A DNA stretch of 34,594 nt from CAZTTH01 sp964615975 (GTDB lineage Bacteria > Verrucomicrobiota > Lentisphaeria > JABSQK01 > JAJFLO01): contig CAZTTH010000038.1 of NCBI GenBank assembly GCA_964615975.1, forward strand, positions 1-34,594, given 5' to 3'. Below are positions 1 through 8,590 of the stretch, piece after piece. The notes beneath the pieces were generated by a model, which did no database searches, had not been told where the DNA came from, and saw only the letters and a program-made list of their open reading frames with translations. Each line of letters opens with the position of its first letter. Positions within the stretch are counted from its first letter, which is position 1. Both the position numbers and the translations under genes were made by a program.

Positions 1-60
1 GTAGCACGAAGAAGCTAATTATCACCTCAATAAGTTTAGTGCTAATGAAAATAACTATAA

Positions 61-81
61 TGCTCCCCAAAAACTGGACAG
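61..81 (+). repeat. IS left terminal inverted repeat
   Basis: TGCTCCCCA plus TGGACAG separated by five bases. It matches the reverse complement of the right end at 1371-1391. Confidence 0.85.
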
Positions 82-134
82 GGGTCTAAGACTAAAAAGC
101 GGGACCGAAAACCAGTATAAAAAGGAGCGAGAGT

Positions 135-422
135 ATGAGTCTTAATCGGAAGCAATATAACCCTGCCTTCAAGGCAAAAGTAGCATTGGAAGCATTAAAA
201 GAGCAAAAGACGATGGGCGAATTATCGAGCCTCTTTGGTTTGCATAGCACCCAGATTAATCGATGGAAAAAACAATTAATGACGGGAGCTGACCAGGTTT
301 TTACCGAGTCGTCCGGCGGGAAAGTATCATCGGGAAGTGAGATTAAAGTGGCGGAGCTTTACCAACAGATTGGCGAGTTACAGGTAGAATTGAATTGGTT
401 AAAAAAAAAGTTCCACGCTTAA
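135..422 (+). CDS. IS3-family transposase OrfA (HTH subunit)
   Basis: 95 aa. Residues about 5-50 form the helix-turn-helix that binds the IS ends (FKAKVALEALK...LSSLFGLHSTQINRWKKQL), the HTH_Tnp_1 fold. Residues about 72-92 form a leucine-zipper-like helix (VAELYQQIGELQVELNWLKKK) used for multimerisation in this family. A purine-rich ribosome-binding site, AAAGGAGCG, lies just before the ATG. The gene ends in a run of nine A followed by G (401-410), which contains the A AAA AAG heptamer where IS3 elements usually shift frame. OrfB lies 19 nt downstream. In this copy orfB is in the +1 frame relative to orfA, not the -1 frame of the canonical mechanism. Confidence 0.88.
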   Translation: MSLNRKQYNPAFKAKVALEALKEQKTMGELSSLFGLHSTQINRWKKQLMTGADQVFTESSGGKVSSGSEIKVAELYQQIGELQVELNWLKKKFHA

Positions 423-441
423 ATTAGAAGAGAAACGAGCC

Positions 442-1251
442 ATGATTGATACTGCTGATAATCGCTTAAGCGTGGTGCGCCAATGTCATTTACTGGGGTT
501 GTCACGAAGTAGTTTTTACGCTGATAAATCAGGTAAAAACGAGTACAACCTTCGCTTGATGAGGATGTTAGACCAGCAATATTTAACGACGCCTTTCTAT
601 GGTGTGAGGCGAATGACAGCCTGGTTACAGCGGCAGGGAGAGATGGTCAATGAAAAGCGAGTGCGTCGCCTATTAAGGCAGATGGGGTTATTAGCGATCT
701 ATCCGTCACCGCGCCTTAGCTTAGGCGGTGCTCCGGCACGAAAATTCCCCTATTTGTTGCGGGGGATAACGATTGACCGGATCAATCAAGTGTGGAGTAC
801 GGATATTACTTATATTCCGATGGAGAAAGGGTTTATGTATTTGGTTGCGGTCATGGATTGGCACAGCCGGTATGTCTTGGCCTGGGAGTTGTCCAATTCC
901 CTGGAAAGTGGATTTTGTCTGACTGCCCTGGAGCGGGGGTTGCGAGTAGGAACACCCGAGATATTCAATAGTGATCAGGGGGTACAATTTACCAATTCGG
1001 AGTATACATCGCGACTGGAAGCTGTTCCGGTACGGATCAGTTGGGACGGTCGTGGACGAGCCTTTGATAATATTTTCAATGAACGCCTATGGCGAAGCGT
1101 AAAGTACGAGCAAATCTATTTACATGCTGCCGGTGATGGTCGCGAGCTGTGGCAAGGATTGAACAATTATTTTGATTTTTATAATCATCAACGACTGCAT
1201 CAGGCCTTGGATTATCTAACGCCGGCGGAAGTATTTTTCAATTTAAATTAA
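442..1251 (+). CDS. IS3-family transposase OrfB (DDE integrase)
   Basis: 269 aa with an RNase-H-like integrase core (rve). The catalytic triad is intact: first Asp in WSTDITYI, second Asp in FNSDQGVQF, then exactly 35 residues to the Glu of IFNERLWRS, the D35E signature. The N-terminal segment (VRQCHLLGLSRSSFY) is the usual HTH_21 region. The ATG at 442 is only the first Met. The frame is open back to 403, inside the A9 tract, and encodes KKSTLKLEEKRAM, typical of the junction in an OrfAB fusion. The active protein is therefore probably OrfAB made by slippage. No internal damage is seen, so the element could still be active if fusion occurs. Confidence 0.9.
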   Translation: MIDTADNRLSVVRQCHLLGLSRSSFYADKSGKNEYNLRLMRMLDQQYLTTPFYGVRRMTAWLQRQGEMVNEKRVRRLLRQMGLLAIYPSPRLSLGGAPARKFPYLLRGITIDRINQVWSTDITYIPMEKGFMYLVAVMDWHSRYVLAWELSNSLESGFCLTALERGLRVGTPEIFNSDQGVQFTNSEYTSRLEAVPVRISWDGRGRAFDNIFNERLWRSVKYEQIYLHAAGDGRELWQGLNNYFDFYNHQRLHQALDYLTPAEVFFNLN

Positions 1252-1370
1252 TTAATGAGGGTAGACAAAAAGCGTTACGTTAATGAAATAATAGGTAATT
1301 ATATCTCACTTTTCATCAGGGGGGACCCCCCTGATGAATTCACAAAACCAGTCTTAACAACACCCGGTTT

Positions 1371-1391
1371 CTGTCCAACAAATGGGGAGCA
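1371..1391 (-). repeat. IS right terminal inverted repeat
   Basis: CTGTCCA, five bases, TGGGGAGCA: the inverted partner of 61-81. It defines the right edge of the element. Confidence 0.85.
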
Positions 1392-1510
1392 CCTCAAACA
1401 TCATAGCTATTGGTTAAATCGTAACTTGTTGCACGAAAAGAGATTATCTCACCATAATGATTTATGCTATTTTTGCACCCAGAAATATATAACACATTGG
1501 CAAATATGTG

Positions 1511-3112
1511 ATGCATTCTCGCCTAATATTATTTACTTTTTGGCTGATAGCTACAGGGACTAACTTGAATAAGGCTGTGCATATCGATGATACTGCACAT
1601 TTGTTGATTGCGAAGCATATCATTCAAGATCCTGGTCATCCCATGTCGGGTGAATTATTTTGGGGAGTCAGTAAGCGTGAAAAAATACATCGTACCAATC
1701 AACCACATTTGATTCCCTATTATCTTGCTATCTGGTTGAAATTATTCGGTGAATCTGATTGGATATTGCATTTAAGCATGAGCATTTTCAGCTTGATAGC
1801 AATTTTCGCATTTTATCGATTAACCCAGCTCATTCTGGAAGCAAATCGTTTGATTATATCTGCAATGTTTTGTTTGGGACCTGTGTTTATTCCGAGTCAG
1901 AACCTTATGACCGATATCCCCTTAACGGCGTTTTGGCTGCAATTTATGGTATGTTTGTTAACTCCGGATTCAGTCCCCAACCTCAATCGAAGATTAACTT
2001 TTGCCTCATTGCTCGCTGGATTGGCGATATTGACAAAATACAATGGGATCATGCTCATAAGTATCCTGGCTATCTTGGTATATATGAAATATGGATGGAA
2101 AAAATTATGGGTCATTAGCATTGCTCTCGGGATGTTGCTGTTATGGTCATGGTTTAATTATATAGACTACGGCGGCATACATTTTTTGGAAAGGGAGGTC
2201 AAATCCATTAACTATATTGAAAGAATAAAATCTTGGTTGATTTGCTTGGGTTCAATTAGTCCGTTCTCGTTTATCGCGTTGCCATTTTTCTTGATGCATC
2301 CTCAAAGATGTCTCCTCATAATGGTGGGATCGCTAATTGCGATTGCATATGCGCATTTGGAAATGAATCATTACATGGCTGAATCACAAATTCAGTCATT
2401 TTTAAGAATTCTGTTCTTTATGAACGGAACACTAACAATTTTTATGGTTCTCCTATTTTTAATTTTTTTTGGAGATCAGCATCAGAATCTAAAAAGCAAT
2501 AAAGTGACATTAAGAATCCTTATAATTTGGTTGCTAACGGCAGGTGGATTTATTTTAATTTGTTCACCATTTATTGCCGTGCGACATTTTTTACCAATTA
2601 TCCCGGTTGTCCTTCTATCGTTTGGGATGATGGTAGAGTTATATAAGTCGAATCTGCTGATAAGAACTGGATTAGTCATTACTGTTTTCCTTGGGTTATT
2701 ACTGGCTGCTTCAGATTGGCAGCTTGCCAATATTTATCGTGACAAAGCTCAAACAATCAGCAGGGAATTACGACAACATTCAGGGGTTATTTGGTTTGTC
2801 GGTCATTGGGGCTGGCAGTGGTATGCATCTAAGGCAGGGATGCAGATGTATGAATCAAAAGTGTCGAATTTACAACCCAATGATATCGTGGTAATACCGG
2901 AACAGGTTGACAAACAAAGAATGAGTAAAAAAAACGATACTGAGCTAATAAACATAACCATTGATGTGGTTCCATCTACTATAATAACTTTATTGAGAAC
3001 CATGAATTATCAAAAAGGATATTACAGTTCGAATGTCCAAAATCTTCCCTGGACCATTACCAATATGCCATTGGAAACATTTCGTATCGTTCGTGTGGTT
3101 AAGCAAAAGTGA
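1511..3112 (+). CDS. GT-C membrane glycosyltransferase, PMT/ArnT (GT39/GT83)-like
   Basis: 533 aa integral membrane protein with about ten hydrophobic helices and a soluble C-terminal third. The N-terminal loop after helix 1 contains IDDTAHLLIAKHI. Acidic DD in this loop is the catalytic and lipid-phosphate-sugar-binding hallmark of GT-C enzymes such as protein mannosyltransferases and ArnT. These use polyprenyl-phosphate-linked sugars at the outer face of the inner membrane to modify proteins, lipid A or glycans. The substrate cannot be read from sequence. A GTG at 1508 precedes the ATG at 1511; neither has a good ribosome-binding site, and an in-frame stop at 1490 rules out a longer start. 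It stands alone after the IS. Confidence 0.75.
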   Translation: MHSRLILFTFWLIATGTNLNKAVHIDDTAHLLIAKHIIQDPGHPMSGELFWGVSKREKIHRTNQPHLIPYYLAIWLKLFGESDWILHLSMSIFSLIAIFAFYRLTQLILEANRLIISAMFCLGPVFIPSQNLMTDIPLTAFWLQFMVCLLTPDSVPNLNRRLTFASLLAGLAILTKYNGIMLISILAILVYMKYGWKKLWVISIALGMLLLWSWFNYIDYGGIHFLEREVKSINYIERIKSWLICLGSISPFSFIALPFFLMHPQRCLLIMVGSLIAIAYAHLEMNHYMAESQIQSFLRILFFMNGTLTIFMVLLFLIFFGDQHQNLKSNKVTLRILIIWLLTAGGFILICSPFIAVRHFLPIIPVVLLSFGMMVELYKSNLLIRTGLVITVFLGLLLAASDWQLANIYRDKAQTISRELRQHSGVIWFVGHWGWQWYASKAGMQMYESKVSNLQPNDIVVIPEQVDKQRMSKKNDTELINITIDVVPSTIITLLRTMNYQKGYYSSNVQNLPWTITNMPLETFRIVRVVKQK

Positions 3113-3126
3113 GATTGAAAATCTCA
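3110..3126 (+). terminator. Hairpin over the glycosyltransferase stop codon
   Basis: TGAGATT-gaa-AATCTCA is a perfect 7-bp stem with a 3-nt loop, overlapping the TGA stop. It is followed by AT-rich sequence but no clear T-run, so it is only a possible terminator. Confidence 0.35.
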
Positions 3127-3208
3127 GTATATAAATTTAAAATTTATCCTACATCTGAAATTCTTTCGACTTGCATACTCGATTAAAAAGAATATTGTGT
3201 TTTCCTCC

Positions 3209-3329
3209 TTTGTTACCGGTCCACAGGACCATGGTGGTGGCGTCTTTGTGAACCGAGTCAGATGGGGAACCAAGCAGCTCTAAACCTCGATGCTTCGCGC
3301 TGTTGGATTACCTGTGGGCCGGTAACAAA
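3209..3329 (+). ncRNA. ffs: Small signal recognition particle RNA (4.5S-like)
   Basis: The universally conserved SRP helix-8 core is present at about 3260-3284: GTCAGA, then GG-GGAA-CC (the GGAA tetraloop), then A-AGCAGC, matching the GUCAG...GGAA...AAGCAGC consensus. The ends pair over a long stem: GTTACCGGTCCACAGG (3212-3227) with CCTGTGGGCCGGTAAC (3311-3326), with one G-U pair, extended by flanking T-A pairs. The length of about 120 nt fits the short bacterial SRP RNA without an Alu domain. It lies 70 nt upstream of dnaX, a neighbour arrangement also known in other bacteria such as Bacillus. The RNA scaffolds Ffh for co-translational targeting of membrane proteins. Confidence 0.9.
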
Positions 3330-3398
3330 TTATTTCCGGAATAACAAGGGTTAATTAATGAGATAAGGCTTCTCGTGCTGTTAAGGTAACAATCTTCT

Positions 3399-5318
3399 AT
3401 GTTTTATCAGGTATTGGCTAGAAAATGGCGACCTCAGAAATTTATCGATATTTTAGGTCAGAGTCATATCACATTAACATTGCAAAATGCGATTAAAAAG
3501 AATCGTGTTGCGCATGCCTATCTTTTTGTTGGACCGCGCGGAATCGGCAAAACCACCACAGCTCGTATTCTTGCTAAAGCACTCAACTGTCCATCCCCGC
3601 AAACTATGGATAATGAATTTATTGAGCCCTGTTGTCAGTGTGATACATGCAAGGAAATCTCTTCCGGAAATTGCCTAGATGTAATTGAGATTGACGGTGC
3701 TTCGCATAATAAAGTGGATGATATTCGGGAATTGCGTGACCATGTGTTGTATACCCCGACCCACGGTCGGAATTACAAAATATTTATTATTGACGAAGTC
3801 CATATGTTGTCAACTGCAGCTTGGAATGCATTATTGAAAACACTCGAAGAACCACCTGCTCATATAAAATTTCTTTTCGCTACCACGGAAGCTCACAAGG
3901 TGTTACCTACTATTGTTTCTCGTTGTCAACGGTTTGACCTCAAACGTATACCTGTTTCAATCATTGTTACCCATCTTCGTAAAATTGCCCTAAGCGAAGG
4001 AGTTAGAATTGAAGAAAGTGCGCTTGAACTCATTGCCCGTGCGGCGGATGGGGGAATGCGAGATTCGCAATCAATTTTAGATCAAATACTGGCATTTGGC
4101 GGTTCACAATCGTTGAATTCAACACCAGATTTGATTAGTGAAGCGGATGTTATAAATGTGTTCGGATTAACTTCACCGTCTCAAGTAAAAGATCTGGCAA
4201 TGGCCATGATTAAAAACCAGGCACATGATATAATAGAGTTAATCCATCATTTGGCAGATAACGGACGGAGCTTGGAGTACTTGTATTCTGATCTGCTTAT
4301 GGTGTTTAGAAACTTAATAATCATAAAATATGTCCACAGTCCCCAATCAATTTTAGAGATCAGCCATTCCGATTATCGTGACTTCAATTCAATGTCAGAT
4401 ATCTGTCCCGCGAACCTATTGGTGAAGTTAGCAGAAGGACTAATGACCTATGAAGGTGAGATTCGCAGTTATTTGAATAAACGATTATTTATCGAGCTGA
4501 CATTATTACGGGTTATGCGAGATTCACATTCACATTCCCTCGATAATGTTCTATCAACATTAAAAAACATTGATTGCAAGTTAGTCGAAAGTGCGAATGA
4601 ATCATCGGTGGTAATTGATAAGATTAAACCAAAAGATGTAGAGAAAACATTTTCCAATCAACATAATTCAGTAACGACGCAGAATCATGAAATTCGTCCA
4701 CCAAACGCTTCTTCAATTCATGACGAGTTATTATCTGAATTAAAAACAGCAAACAAGGATCATCTGTCCACTCCAATCTATTCCACAGACCAAAGAGAAG
4801 TATATCAAGAGCGTGGTAATTTTGCGTCTGTATATGACAATAATGCAATCCCGTTATCTAATAACATGGTTAATGATGATCAATTGACCTATGAAACAAC
4901 CAATCATGATGAAAATAATGAAGCGATAAGAATATGGCATTTACTAACGGAAGAAATCGGCAAACTACCCGGACGTACAACTCTTCAATTTCATATGCGC
5001 GAAGCTGTTCCCCTATCCTATCGGAATGGACTTTTAAAGGTAGGAATGTCTGATGATTTTCCTAGTGAACATGGCACGGAAATGACGGGTTTTGATATAA
5101 ATCAAACGCTGAAGCGTTGTCTCGCTCGTATTTGTCCGGATCAAGATACTGAAATCAACTTTGTAAAAGTGAGTGAAAACTTTAGTTTAAAGACCAAAAC
5201 AGCGATATATCGTACTTTGACAGCCAATAGTTCTGTATGGAAAAAAGTCAAAAATAATCAATTTGTAAAAGATATCTGTCATTTGTTTAATGGTGAAATC
5301 GTTGATGTTCGAGGTTAA
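3399..5318 (+). CDS. dnaX: DNA polymerase III clamp-loader subunit gamma/tau
   Basis: 639 aa. AAA+ ATPase of the replicative clamp loader, which opens the beta clamp onto primed DNA. Seen in order: N-terminal MFYQVLARKWRP; Walker A GPRGIGKT at residues 45-52; a zinc-binding cysteine group at C64, C78, C79, C81 and C84; Walker B IIDEVH at 130-135; sensor/SRC motif at 174-176, which carries the arginine finger. The AAA+ lid and collar follow to about 370. A polar, low-complexity linker is next, then a short C-terminal domain. I see no programmed gamma frameshift site at the expected place, so only the long form is predicted. AAGG about 11 nt upstream serves as ribosome-binding site. It is followed 53 nt later by ybaB. 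Confidence 0.95.
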   Translation: MFYQVLARKWRPQKFIDILGQSHITLTLQNAIKKNRVAHAYLFVGPRGIGKTTTARILAKALNCPSPQTMDNEFIEPCCQCDTCKEISSGNCLDVIEIDGASHNKVDDIRELRDHVLYTPTHGRNYKIFIIDEVHMLSTAAWNALLKTLEEPPAHIKFLFATTEAHKVLPTIVSRCQRFDLKRIPVSIIVTHLRKIALSEGVRIEESALELIARAADGGMRDSQSILDQILAFGGSQSLNSTPDLISEADVINVFGLTSPSQVKDLAMAMIKNQAHDIIELIHHLADNGRSLEYLYSDLLMVFRNLIIIKYVHSPQSILEISHSDYRDFNSMSDICPANLLVKLAEGLMTYEGEIRSYLNKRLFIELTLLRVMRDSHSHSLDNVLSTLKNIDCKLVESANESSVVIDKIKPKDVEKTFSNQHNSVTTQNHEIRPPNASSIHDELLSELKTANKDHLSTPIYSTDQREVYQERGNFASVYDNNAIPLSNNMVNDDQLTYETTNHDENNEAIRIWHLLTEEIGKLPGRTTLQFHMREAVPLSYRNGLLKVGMSDDFPSEHGTEMTGFDINQTLKRCLARICPDQDTEINFVKVSENFSLKTKTAIYRTLTANSSVWKKVKNNQFVKDICHLFNGEIVDVRG

Positions 5319-5371
5319 TAATTGCATGTAATAAATTCCAAAACCTTATAATAAACGGAATTTCATAGATT

Positions 5372-5677
5372 ATGTCTAACTTTAATAAAATGATTAAACA
5401 AGCTCAACGTATGCAGCAGGAAGTCGAAAAGGCACAAAATCAGCTTATTGAAATGACGATACCTTATTCTTGTAATGGCGTAGAGGTGGTGGCAAAGGGA
5501 GATTTTACGATAAGTTCATTAAAAATCGCAAAAGAGATTATTGCTACTGGAGACCAGGATTTAATGCAAGATATCATTATTGTTGCAGTTAATGGAGCAT
5601 TGAGTAAAGTAAGAGAAACGACTGAAGCTAAACTCTCAGGCATTACCGGTGGCCTGAATATCCCTGGATTATTCTAA
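5372..5677 (+). CDS. ybaB: YbaB/EbfC nucleoid-associated protein
   Basis: 101 aa, the usual family length. Residues 1-30 form the basic, Gln-rich helix (NKMIKQAQRMQQEVEKAQNQ). The central beta-sheet includes the CNGVEVVAKGDFTI segment, and the tail is the characteristic glycine-rich GITGGLNIPGLF. The family binds DNA as a dimer with a tweezer shape and is nearly always encoded right after dnaX, as here. The usual third gene, recR, is missing: the next gene is radC on the opposite strand. Confidence 0.92.
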   Translation: MSNFNKMIKQAQRMQQEVEKAQNQLIEMTIPYSCNGVEVVAKGDFTISSLKIAKEIIATGDQDLMQDIIIVAVNGALSKVRETTEAKLSGITGGLNIPGLF

Positions 5678-5680
5678 CGG

Positions 5681-5700
5681 CTTGGGAAAACCAAGTTATT
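5681..5700. terminator. Short hairpin between convergent ybaB and radC
   Basis: CTTGG-gaaaa-CCAAG followed by TTATTT on the + strand. The stem is only 5 bp, but it sits in the 37-nt space between two convergent genes where a shared terminator is expected. Confidence 0.4.
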
Positions 5701-5714
5701 TACCATGAGTGTAT

Positions 5715-6443
5715 TCAAAGAATTTTATTTTCTTTAAAACTGTAATAATCCTTATTCCGTTCCTCACATCGAGTCCCTAATATTATATGGTCTATAATTT
5801 CAATTCCAATTATATTACCGGCGGCAACTAAATTCTTGGTGCATTCCAAGTCGTGTTCCGATGGATTCGGATCACCCGAAGGATGATTATGCGCCAAAAT
5901 AATTTTAGCTGCACTGGATTGAACTGCCGAGCGAAAAACTTCCCGAGCATGAGCTTGGCTTCGGTCCAACAATCCCACCGTAACTAATTCATTACGAATA
6001 ATTGTGTTTTTAGTGGTAAGTAACACAACCCTTAGCTCCTCTTGATTTTTACCGCGAAAAAGCTCCCGGAGATAATTCACCGCATCATCTGGTGAATTTA
6101 TTTTTTTTGTTTCCTTTTGGATATGTGTGGCTAAGCGTGAGGCTAAAGCAAATGTAGCTTTTAATTCCGCAGCTTTTGCCTTCCCAATTCCTTTGATCTG
6201 GGATAGCATTGCAGGACTTGCAGCAGCAAGGCTAGTAAGGTTTGAATTAAAGTGAAGAATTAGATCACGAGCCAAGTCCAAGGTTGATTTTCCACGGGGG
6301 CCGGTGCGTAATACAATGGCGATTAGCTCAATATCAGATAAAGCTTCTGCTCCTTTTTGTAATAGTCGTTCGCGTGGCCTTTCATGTTCAGGTAATTGAG
6401 CAATTAGATATTGTTTCGACTTGTTATAGCTGTTTTCATTCAT
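5715..6443 (-). CDS. radC: RadC-family JAB/MPN protein (UPF0758)
   Basis: 242 aa, normal length. The N-terminal segment (PRERLLQKGAEALSDIELIAI) is followed by a helix-hairpin-helix at about residues 83-91 (IKGIGKAKA). The C-terminal JAB1/MPN metalloprotease-like domain carries the JAMM motif: H185-x-H187 in HNHPSGDPNPSEHD and D198. An upstream acidic residue (E168 in REVF) could serve as the catalytic Glu. The family's biochemical role is unsettled; older links to recombination repair are doubtful, and some members occur with mobile elements. It is convergent with ybaB, where many genomes carry recR. Confidence 0.92.
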   Translation of the reverse strand: MNENSYNKSKQYLIAQLPEHERPRERLLQKGAEALSDIELIAIVLRTGPRGKSTLDLARDLILHFNSNLTSLAAASPAMLSQIKGIGKAKAAELKATFALASRLATHIQKETKKINSPDDAVNYLRELFRGKNQEELRVVLLTTKNTIIRNELVTVGLLDRSQAHAREVFRSAVQSSAAKIILAHNHPSGDPNPSEHDLECTKNLVAAGNIIGIEIIDHIILGTRCEERNKDYYSFKENKIL

Positions 6444-6844
6444 TTATATACATTTTATTCAATAAAATATTTTGTTTCACGCCATATTAATGATAATAAT
6501 CAATAAAGATGTTCGATTCGGAAAGTTATAATCATTTTTTTGCTTATTTATCGTAATAATTCGGAAAATTGTATTATTATTTTTATTTTTATTTAGATAA
6601 ATCATATTAAATTAGTATACTTTGATATCTTCTTGACGAGATTTATAATCAAAATGTAATAACGTCGCGAAGAATCGACAAGAAAATATTGTTTATTTAT
6701 GGAATAATAATAATATTCTTTCTAATTTCTTGTATAATTAATAACAAGATATAAAATTAAAGAAGTTGTAGCATGAGTTTTGATTTTTTAAAATTCGACT
6801 ATGCTCTTGGGTAAAAATTTTTTTAATTGATTGAGGTAATGCTC
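6444..6844. other. Very AT-rich divergent intergenic region, radC / ilvB
   Basis: 400 bp with no convincing gene and extremely low GC. It must hold promoters for radC (leftward) and ilvB (rightward). Candidate rightward elements are TTGACG (6633-6638) with TAATAA (6657-6662) at 18-bp spacing, and a perfect TATAAT at 6733-6738. A 13-codon ORF (6773-6814, MSFDFLKFDYALG) follows a purine stretch, AAAGAAG. It is not rich in Leu/Ile/Val codons, so a classical attenuator peptide is not supported. Confidence 0.5.
6633..6662 (+). promoter_or_regulatory. Candidate sigma-70-type promoter for ilvBN
   Basis: TTGACG, 18-bp spacer, TAATAA. Reasonable hexamers, but in sequence so AT-rich that chance matches are likely. 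Confidence 0.3.
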
Positions 6845-8563
6845 ATGGTAACCAATATCCGTTCGGGAGCTCAAGCGATCATTGATTGTATGGAGCAACA
6901 TCATGTCGAATATGTTTTTGGATATCCCGGTGGCGCGAATATGCCGATATTTGATGCGCTTCTTGATTCCTCGATAAAATTGATTCTGGTGAGACACGAA
7001 CAGGGTGCTACTCATATGGCAGATGGATATGCACGTGCATCTAATGGTAAAGCAGGTGTTGTGTTTGTAACATCAGGCCCAGGGGCAACCAATACCATTA
7101 CTGGTATAATGACGGCGAATATGGATTCTATTCCTATAGTTGTGATTTGTGGACAAACAATTACTCCTAATCTCGGATTGGATGCCTTTCAGGAAGCAGA
7201 TGTTTCGGGCATTTCCTATCCTGTGGTTAAGCATTCATATCTGGTGCGAAATGCTCACGATATCCCACGAATAATGAAAGAAGCGTTCTATTTGGCTGAA
7301 TCGGGTCGCCCGGGGCCTGTTCTCATTGATGTTCCCAAGGATATTTCCGTAGCCCAATTTGAGCCAGATTATAATGTAGAAATGAATTTACCTGGTTATA
7401 AGATACCTTCCCATGGGGATTCAGCTAAAATAGCGCAGGTCGCTGAACTATTACATAAAGCCAAACGACCCTTATTACTGGTTGGACATGGTTCTATTAT
7501 ATCAGACGCTGGTAGGGCAGTGCGTACTTTAGCAGAGAAAATGAGGATACCGGTTACTACCACATTGTTGGGAAAGGGAGCTTTTCCTGAAAGTCATGAA
7601 TTGAGTGTGGGAATGTTGGGAATGCATGGCACTGCATATGCAAATTTTGCAGTTATGAAATGTGATTTAATCATGTCTATTGGGTCAAGATGGGATGATC
7701 GGATTATTGGAAAGGCTAATGAGTTTTGTAAAGATGCAGTAAAAATACATGTCGATATTGATCCTGCGGAGTTTAACAAGTTGATTCAGCCTGATTGTTG
7801 TATACTTGGTGATGCTCGTTTGGTTATAGAGGAATTAAACACATTTATCAAGCCTGGGAATACAAATGCATGGTTGAAGGAAATTGATAAATTAAAAGGC
7901 AAATTTCCATTAAAATACCACAAAAAGGGAGGTTTAAAATCCCAATATGTTTTGGATATGGTTGATAAACTGACTCGTGGCAAAGCGATCGTAACGGCTG
8001 ATGTGGGACAACACCAGATGTGGGCAGCTCAATTTTGTCGTACTGAAAATCGTTTTCAATGGATTACCAGTGGAGGAGCGGGTACTATGGGGTTTGGCTT
8101 TCCGGCCGCAATTGGAGCTCAATTGGCCCATCCAAATTCTTTAGTCATTGCCGTAGTTGGAGATGGTGGATTTCAGATGACATTATGTGAATTGTCAACT
8201 GCTGTAATAAATAAATTACCAATTAAAATATTGATTATAAATAATCGCTACTTAGGAATGGTGCGGCAATGGCAGGAACTATTTTTTGATGATCGTTATT
8301 CGGGTGTGGATTTAGAGGGGAATCCCGATTTTGTTAAATTGGCGGAAGCATATGGAGCAAAAGGATTTCGCATTCGCCGTAATGCTGATGTCGTACGTAT
8401 TTTAACTATGGCATTGAATTATAATGAAGGCCCATGTGTAATTGATGCAGAGGTGGAAAAAGAAGATAATGTATTTCCCATGGTTCCATCGGGTCATCCT
8501 TATACTGATATGGTATTAAAACCGCCTAAAATTAAATTAGAAAAACCGATTGGCAGCACGTAG
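6845..8563 (+). CDS. ilvB: Acetolactate synthase, large (catalytic) subunit
   Basis: 572 aa ThDP enzyme that condenses pyruvate with pyruvate or 2-oxobutyrate, the first common step of valine, leucine and isoleucine synthesis. Seen: the N-terminal ThDP-binding domain with the catalytic Glu at E52 in RHEQGATHMADGYARA; the central FAD-binding-type domain; and the C-terminal domain with the GDGGFQ...NN ThDP/Mg motif near nt 8160-8245. Start choice: a TTG at 6827 and an ATG at 6839 are in frame, but GAGG at 6833-6836 is ideally spaced only for the ATG at 6845, giving MVTNIRSGAQ. It forms an operon with ilvN 27 nt downstream. Confidence 0.95.
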   Translation: MVTNIRSGAQAIIDCMEQHHVEYVFGYPGGANMPIFDALLDSSIKLILVRHEQGATHMADGYARASNGKAGVVFVTSGPGATNTITGIMTANMDSIPIVVICGQTITPNLGLDAFQEADVSGISYPVVKHSYLVRNAHDIPRIMKEAFYLAESGRPGPVLIDVPKDISVAQFEPDYNVEMNLPGYKIPSHGDSAKIAQVAELLHKAKRPLLLVGHGSIISDAGRAVRTLAEKMRIPVTTTLLGKGAFPESHELSVGMLGMHGTAYANFAVMKCDLIMSIGSRWDDRIIGKANEFCKDAVKIHVDIDPAEFNKLIQPDCCILGDARLVIEELNTFIKPGNTNAWLKEIDKLKGKFPLKYHKKGGLKSQYVLDMVDKLTRGKAIVTADVGQHQMWAAQFCRTENRFQWITSGGAGTMGFGFPAAIGAQLAHPNSLVIAVVGDGGFQMTLCELSTAVINKLPIKILIINNRYLGMVRQWQELFFDDRYSGVDLEGNPDFVKLAEAYGAKGFRIRRNADVVRILTMALNYNEGPCVIDAEVEKEDNVFPMVPSGHPYTDMVLKPPKIKLEKPIGST

Positions 8564-8590
8564 TAGAAAGACAATGGAAAGAAACATATA

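Larger units (their letters stand above)
61..1391 (+). mobile_element. IS3-family insertion sequence, complete with both ends
   Basis: A 1331-bp element bounded by imperfect terminal inverted repeats. The left end starts TGCTCCCCA, has five unmatched bases, then TGGACAG. The reverse complement of the right end reads TGCTCCCCA, five unmatched bases, TGGACAG (16 of 21 identical). It carries the two-gene orfA/orfB layout of the IS3 family, and the ends begin with the TG...CA dinucleotides usual for that family. The bases just outside (TATAA on the left, CCTCA on the right) do not form a recognisable target duplication, so the insertion may be old or one flank rearranged. The element is visibly less AT-rich than the next gene. 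It ends about 120 bp before the glycosyltransferase gene and may have replaced that gene's original upstream region. Confidence 0.9.

Noticed and set aside
50..1400. Target-site duplication around the IS
   Set aside because: The bases flanking the two ends do not match at 3-5 nt. A shared CACCTCAA string at 23-30 and 1390-1396 is offset from the left boundary and likely chance.
1255..1563. 102-codon open frame over the IS right end
   Set aside because: It starts inside the IS, crosses the terminal repeat into the next gene's region in another frame, and shows no protein family features.
5235..5260. Programmed dnaX frameshift at an A-rich stretch
   Set aside because: The A AAA AAG-like run is close to the C-terminus, not at the domain boundary where gamma forms arise, and there is no supporting hairpin.
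6773..6814. Attenuator-type leader peptide before ilvB
   Set aside because: The 13 codons are not enriched for Leu, Ile or Val, and no terminator/antiterminator pair is visible.
6444..6844. Replication origin in the very AT-rich region
   Set aside because: No cluster of DnaA boxes (TTATCCACA-type) is visible, and neither dnaA nor dnaN is adjacent.
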